A model generated the notes under the pieces. That model did not search any database and was not told the DNA's origin. It saw nothing but the letters and a program-made list of their open reading frames with translations. Below, piece after piece: positions 61,117 through 64,000 of a DNA stretch of 64,000 bases. Position 1 is the first letter of the stretch. The number at the start of each line of letters is the position of its first letter. The stretch covers positions 3,142,833 to 3,206,832 of the forward strand of contig CAJNOP010000003.1 of NCBI GenBank assembly GCA_905250075.1. Direction: 5' to 3'. Source of the DNA: Rotaria sp. Silwood1 (Eukaryota > Rotifera > Eurotatoria > Philodinida > Philodinidae). The translations under genes were made by a program, and so were the position numbers.

Positions 61117-64000
61117 ATGAATTCATTGGAAATTCAACAACAATTAATTGATCAACGACGTGGTCGTTATGTACGTGTTAGTGATACTGATCGACGACAA
61201 TTAATTGATACATATAATAAAGGCGAAGATTTTATTGCACTTGCCAGAAAACTTAATATCAAACGGTCAACAGGTAAAAAAAAAACGCCATTGTTTTTGA
61301 TGAAATCAGGGCAATACGACTTATGACAATGATCGAGTAGATTTTGTTTTTAACACAATGAGGAGAAAACAAACAATCGTAAGATATATGTCATTTATTA
61401 ATGTAGAGTTAAATGTTTATTTTTATTTATCAAATGAGACAAGAGAATAGTCAACAAGTATATTCTTCAACCTTGAAAGGTTTTTCTTTTATTTCAGCTG
61501 AGTTCTAGTGTCGTATTGTTTTCGTTTTGCTAATCTATTCCCAAGAAACTATTGAATTTCTCTACAAAACTTGGTCAACTTTTATAAAAATCGTCCATTC
61601 ACCCTTCTGAATCAATATGTTCTCTCTTTCTTCCACAATACTCTGAACTTCGAGACAGTTCCAATAGGAAAAAAAAGAGACACAAGTATCCCAACTACTA
61701 TACGATAAATAGTTATAGTTCAACTGTTTCTCATACCTGTTTGACCTGAATGTATACAGAATTGAAGATTGATATGTCTATTTTCCAATAAGATAAATAA
61801 TACATACTTCCATTTTTTTTTCTTTCCCAATGATTCAATAAATAACTGAGATTTTTTTTTTTCGTTTAGCTCGAAGTATTCTCCGAACATATATTGATGA
61901 AGGTCGTGTATCAGCAAAACAACGTGCTGGTACACGTTTACGTTTTATAACTGAAACAGAAGCTGAAATGATACGAGATATGAAACGTCGTCATCCATTA
62001 ATAACAATTGGTCAAATTCAAATGCGTCTACAACGTACATCAAATCGTGTTTTAAGTAAAGCATCTATATCACGTATATTAACAAATAGTATACGTTTGG
62101 GTAAACGTGCTAAACGTTCAGTTGATGGTGAAGCTGATGAACATGATGAAATAAATAATAATAATATAATGATGGATGGACATGATGAGTTTATGCACTT
62201 CTCATCAGATGAAGGCGTACCTGATGCTGTTTATATTGATGATGATGAAGATGATGATGATGATGATGATGACAATAATAATAATAATAATGGAGTTATA
62301 GAAAATAATTCATCAATACAAAATCTTGATGATTTTCAACGTTTTATGTTACGTAAAACAAGTGTGAATGGAGATGAATCAAATGGTAATGAAGAAATAT
62401 TATGTCATACGAAAGGTATTTACTAAAATCTATTCGAAACAAAAAAAAAACAATAATCTTTTTTTTTTTTGTAAGAACAATTTGATGAAAACGATCATCC
62501 TACATATCAAATGTATCCTAGTGAAGATGAAGATGAAGTAAAAGAAATTTTTTCATAACAAAATAAAAAAAACAATGCAACAATTTTTCTTCTAGTTATC
62601 AGAAATCGATGAAAACGAAACAAAATCTTCAGTTGATCTTCCATCACACATTCCTTCAATACAACCTACAGGTGATGGTAAAGAAGAAAAAAAGATTCTA
62701 AATATCATTTTTTGAATAATTTCTTTTTAGAAGAAATTCCTCCAATTTCAAATAAAAACGAGAATTGGACTCCCGTCAAATCTGAACCTGTTTGTGTATT
62801 TGTAAATCGAACATGTGATTCGTCTGATAGTGAACATCAAGCTAATATTGTTGAAGAAACACCTAAATCGTAAGTGTCTTTTTATTTTTATTTTTTGTCT
62901 CTATTATTTTTTATTTGTATTGTGATCATCTAGTCATCTCAATACTCAATCAACAGCAAATCGTCGTATCAAAATGTGTCCAATATGTGGTGAACAAAAT
63001 TTTTCTCGACTTTCTCATCATCTTACTGTTTCACATAATCTTAATCGTGAAGAAAGTTTAACATTACTTGCATATGCAGATCGAAATATTAATACTAATA
63101 ATAATTCATCAATAGCAACTGTAAGTTGTAGTTCACCAATAAATTCTTCAACAAATCATCTTGATAAAAGTCCACAACAAACTCCAATTACTATTAATAC
63201 AAATAATCAGCAAATACCATCATCTGTTGCTTCACCACCAATCAATGATTCTGATATTAATAATAATAATAATAATAATATTCATTCAACAATAACAACA
63301 AGTTCATCACCTATTGACCAACAATCAACAAATGTTATACATATGGATGGTAAAAAACGTTTACTATGTCCACGTTGTCATACATGGGTTTTAAATTTAA
63401 CAGATCATTTAATAAAAAAACATCATTTAGTATCAAAACAAGAACGTTTACCATTTTTACGTTTAGCACGCAGTCGTCATGTAATGTCAAATATAGAAAA
63501 ATCATCAACAAATTCATTTTTTATTAGTCCCGATGATCAACAAACAGTTGCAGCTGCGAATAAAAAATATCAAAATATAATAAAAAAATATCGTAAACAA
63601 AATTTACATCCTATACCAGTACCATCATCATCATCATCATCAACAACAACAATAATACAAAATCATGAAACATCATCAACAAATTTTAATCAAAATTTGT
63701 TAACAATAAATAATAATAATACACCAAAACAAATTTTAACATCAAGAAATCCACATTTCAATAAAGATGTAAAGTTTTTAAATCTAAATTAATCAATTTA
63801 TTATGTTTTCTTTTGTTTTCACAGGTAAATATACATCAAAAATTTGAACAACGTTTATCTGTATTTCGTCAACAATTTGCTGTTACCGTTGCAATGCAAA
63901 ATTCTTTAATGCAACAAATGGAATTATTACAAAGAAGTTTTGTTTCAATTGAAGATGAATGGAATGATATGAAAAAAGAAATTGTTGAATCTATTTCATA
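61117..64000 (+). CDS. Transposase-like HTH plus zinc-finger protein, 3' end cut by window
   Basis: Seven exons seen: 61117-61273, 61870-62415, 62476-62537, 62596-62671, 62731-62869, 62934-63768 and 63825-64000 (open at the edge). The first 125 residues form two helix-turn-helix units like the paired-type DNA-binding part of Tc1/IS630-family transposases: VSDTDRRQLIDTYNKGED, ALARKLNIKRSTARSILR, IDEGRVSAKQRAG, then MIRDMKRRHPLITIGQIQ and LSKASISRIL. No DDE catalytic domain follows. Instead comes an acidic Asp/Asn run, Ser/Thr/Asn-rich linkers and two C2H2-like fingers (MCPICGEQNFSRLSHHLTVSH and, later, CPRCHTWVLNLTDHLIKKH) around residues 350-480. The last visible exon begins a coiled coil (HQKFEQRLSVFRQQF). 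A nuclear DNA-binding regulator derived from a transposase domain is inference. Confidence 0.75.
61274..61869 (+). other. 596-nt intron 1 of the HTH/zinc-finger gene
   Basis: Splits the first HTH unit after KRST|ARS through an Ala codon. AT-rich, no repeat or gene seen. Confidence 0.6.
62236..62292 (+). repeat. Coding GAT/AAT microsatellite
   Basis: GAT and AAT runs encode a poly-Asp then poly-Asn stretch in the HTH/zinc-finger protein; a second AAT run lies at 63258-63282. Length variation among alleles is likely. Confidence 0.85.

Overview
The window is eukaryotic, very AT-rich nuclear DNA. Genes are split by many short GT-AG introns of about 50-110 nt plus a few of 0.5-1.7 kb. The gene content is animal: a Cys-loop receptor, a Brat-type NHL protein, ELOVL, UBE2D, TID-1, SLC25A38 and OGDH. 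Gene style, together with a rhodopsin-like receptor fragment of a divergent type I associate with rotifers, suggests a rotifer, most likely a bdelloid. That placement is an inference.

Layout, left to right. 1-349: start of a 7TM receptor (minus). 0.35-5.3 kb: no gene, two short hairpin repeats. 5.3-6.2 kb: an unrecognised helical protein (minus). 8.7-11.3 kb: a methyltransferase-like gene (minus). 11.6-15.0 kb: a complete GABA-A/glycine-like ligand-gated channel (minus) whose largest intron holds two inverted repeats. 15.4-16.0 kb: a Tc1/mariner-type non-autonomous element. 16.1-17.3 kb: a 132-aa SET protein (minus). 17.9-19.1 kb: an ELOVL elongase (minus). 20.1-20.8 and 24.3-25.1 kb: two UBE2D-type ubiquitin-conjugating enzymes in the same orientation (minus). 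26.0-32.4 kb: 2-oxoglutarate dehydrogenase E1 (plus). 32.9-37.5 kb: a proline-rich unrecognised protein (minus). 39.5-41.4 kb: a Brat-like NHL protein (minus). 45.5-46.1 kb: an unrecognised 200-aa protein (plus), tail to tail with SLC25A38 (46.1-47.9 kb, minus). 48.2-50.1 kb: mitochondrial DnaJ TID-1/DNAJA3 (minus). 50.1-61.1 kb: 11 kb without a convincing gene, containing one hAT-like element nested inside another. 61.1-64 kb: a transposase-like HTH plus zinc-finger protein (plus), cut by the window end.

Functionally this is a mixed housekeeping neighbourhood, not an operon or a pathway cluster. Three genes serve mitochondria (OGDH in the TCA cycle, SLC25A38 in glycine import and haem synthesis, TID-1 in protein folding), two serve ubiquitination, one lipid elongation, and three signalling or gene regulation.

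The strongest second-look items are two equal-length, mutually exclusive exons in OGDH at the region known to set Ca2+ response in animals; a probable AT-AC intron that splits the invariant Trp codon of the second UBE2D copy; nested hAT elements each with a perfect 8-bp target duplication; a possibly domesticated transposase DNA-binding domain fused to zinc fingers; and a disordered protein whose nine internal exons are all frame-neutral. Exon structures were built by hand from splice signals and reading-frame continuity, without transcripts or database searches.
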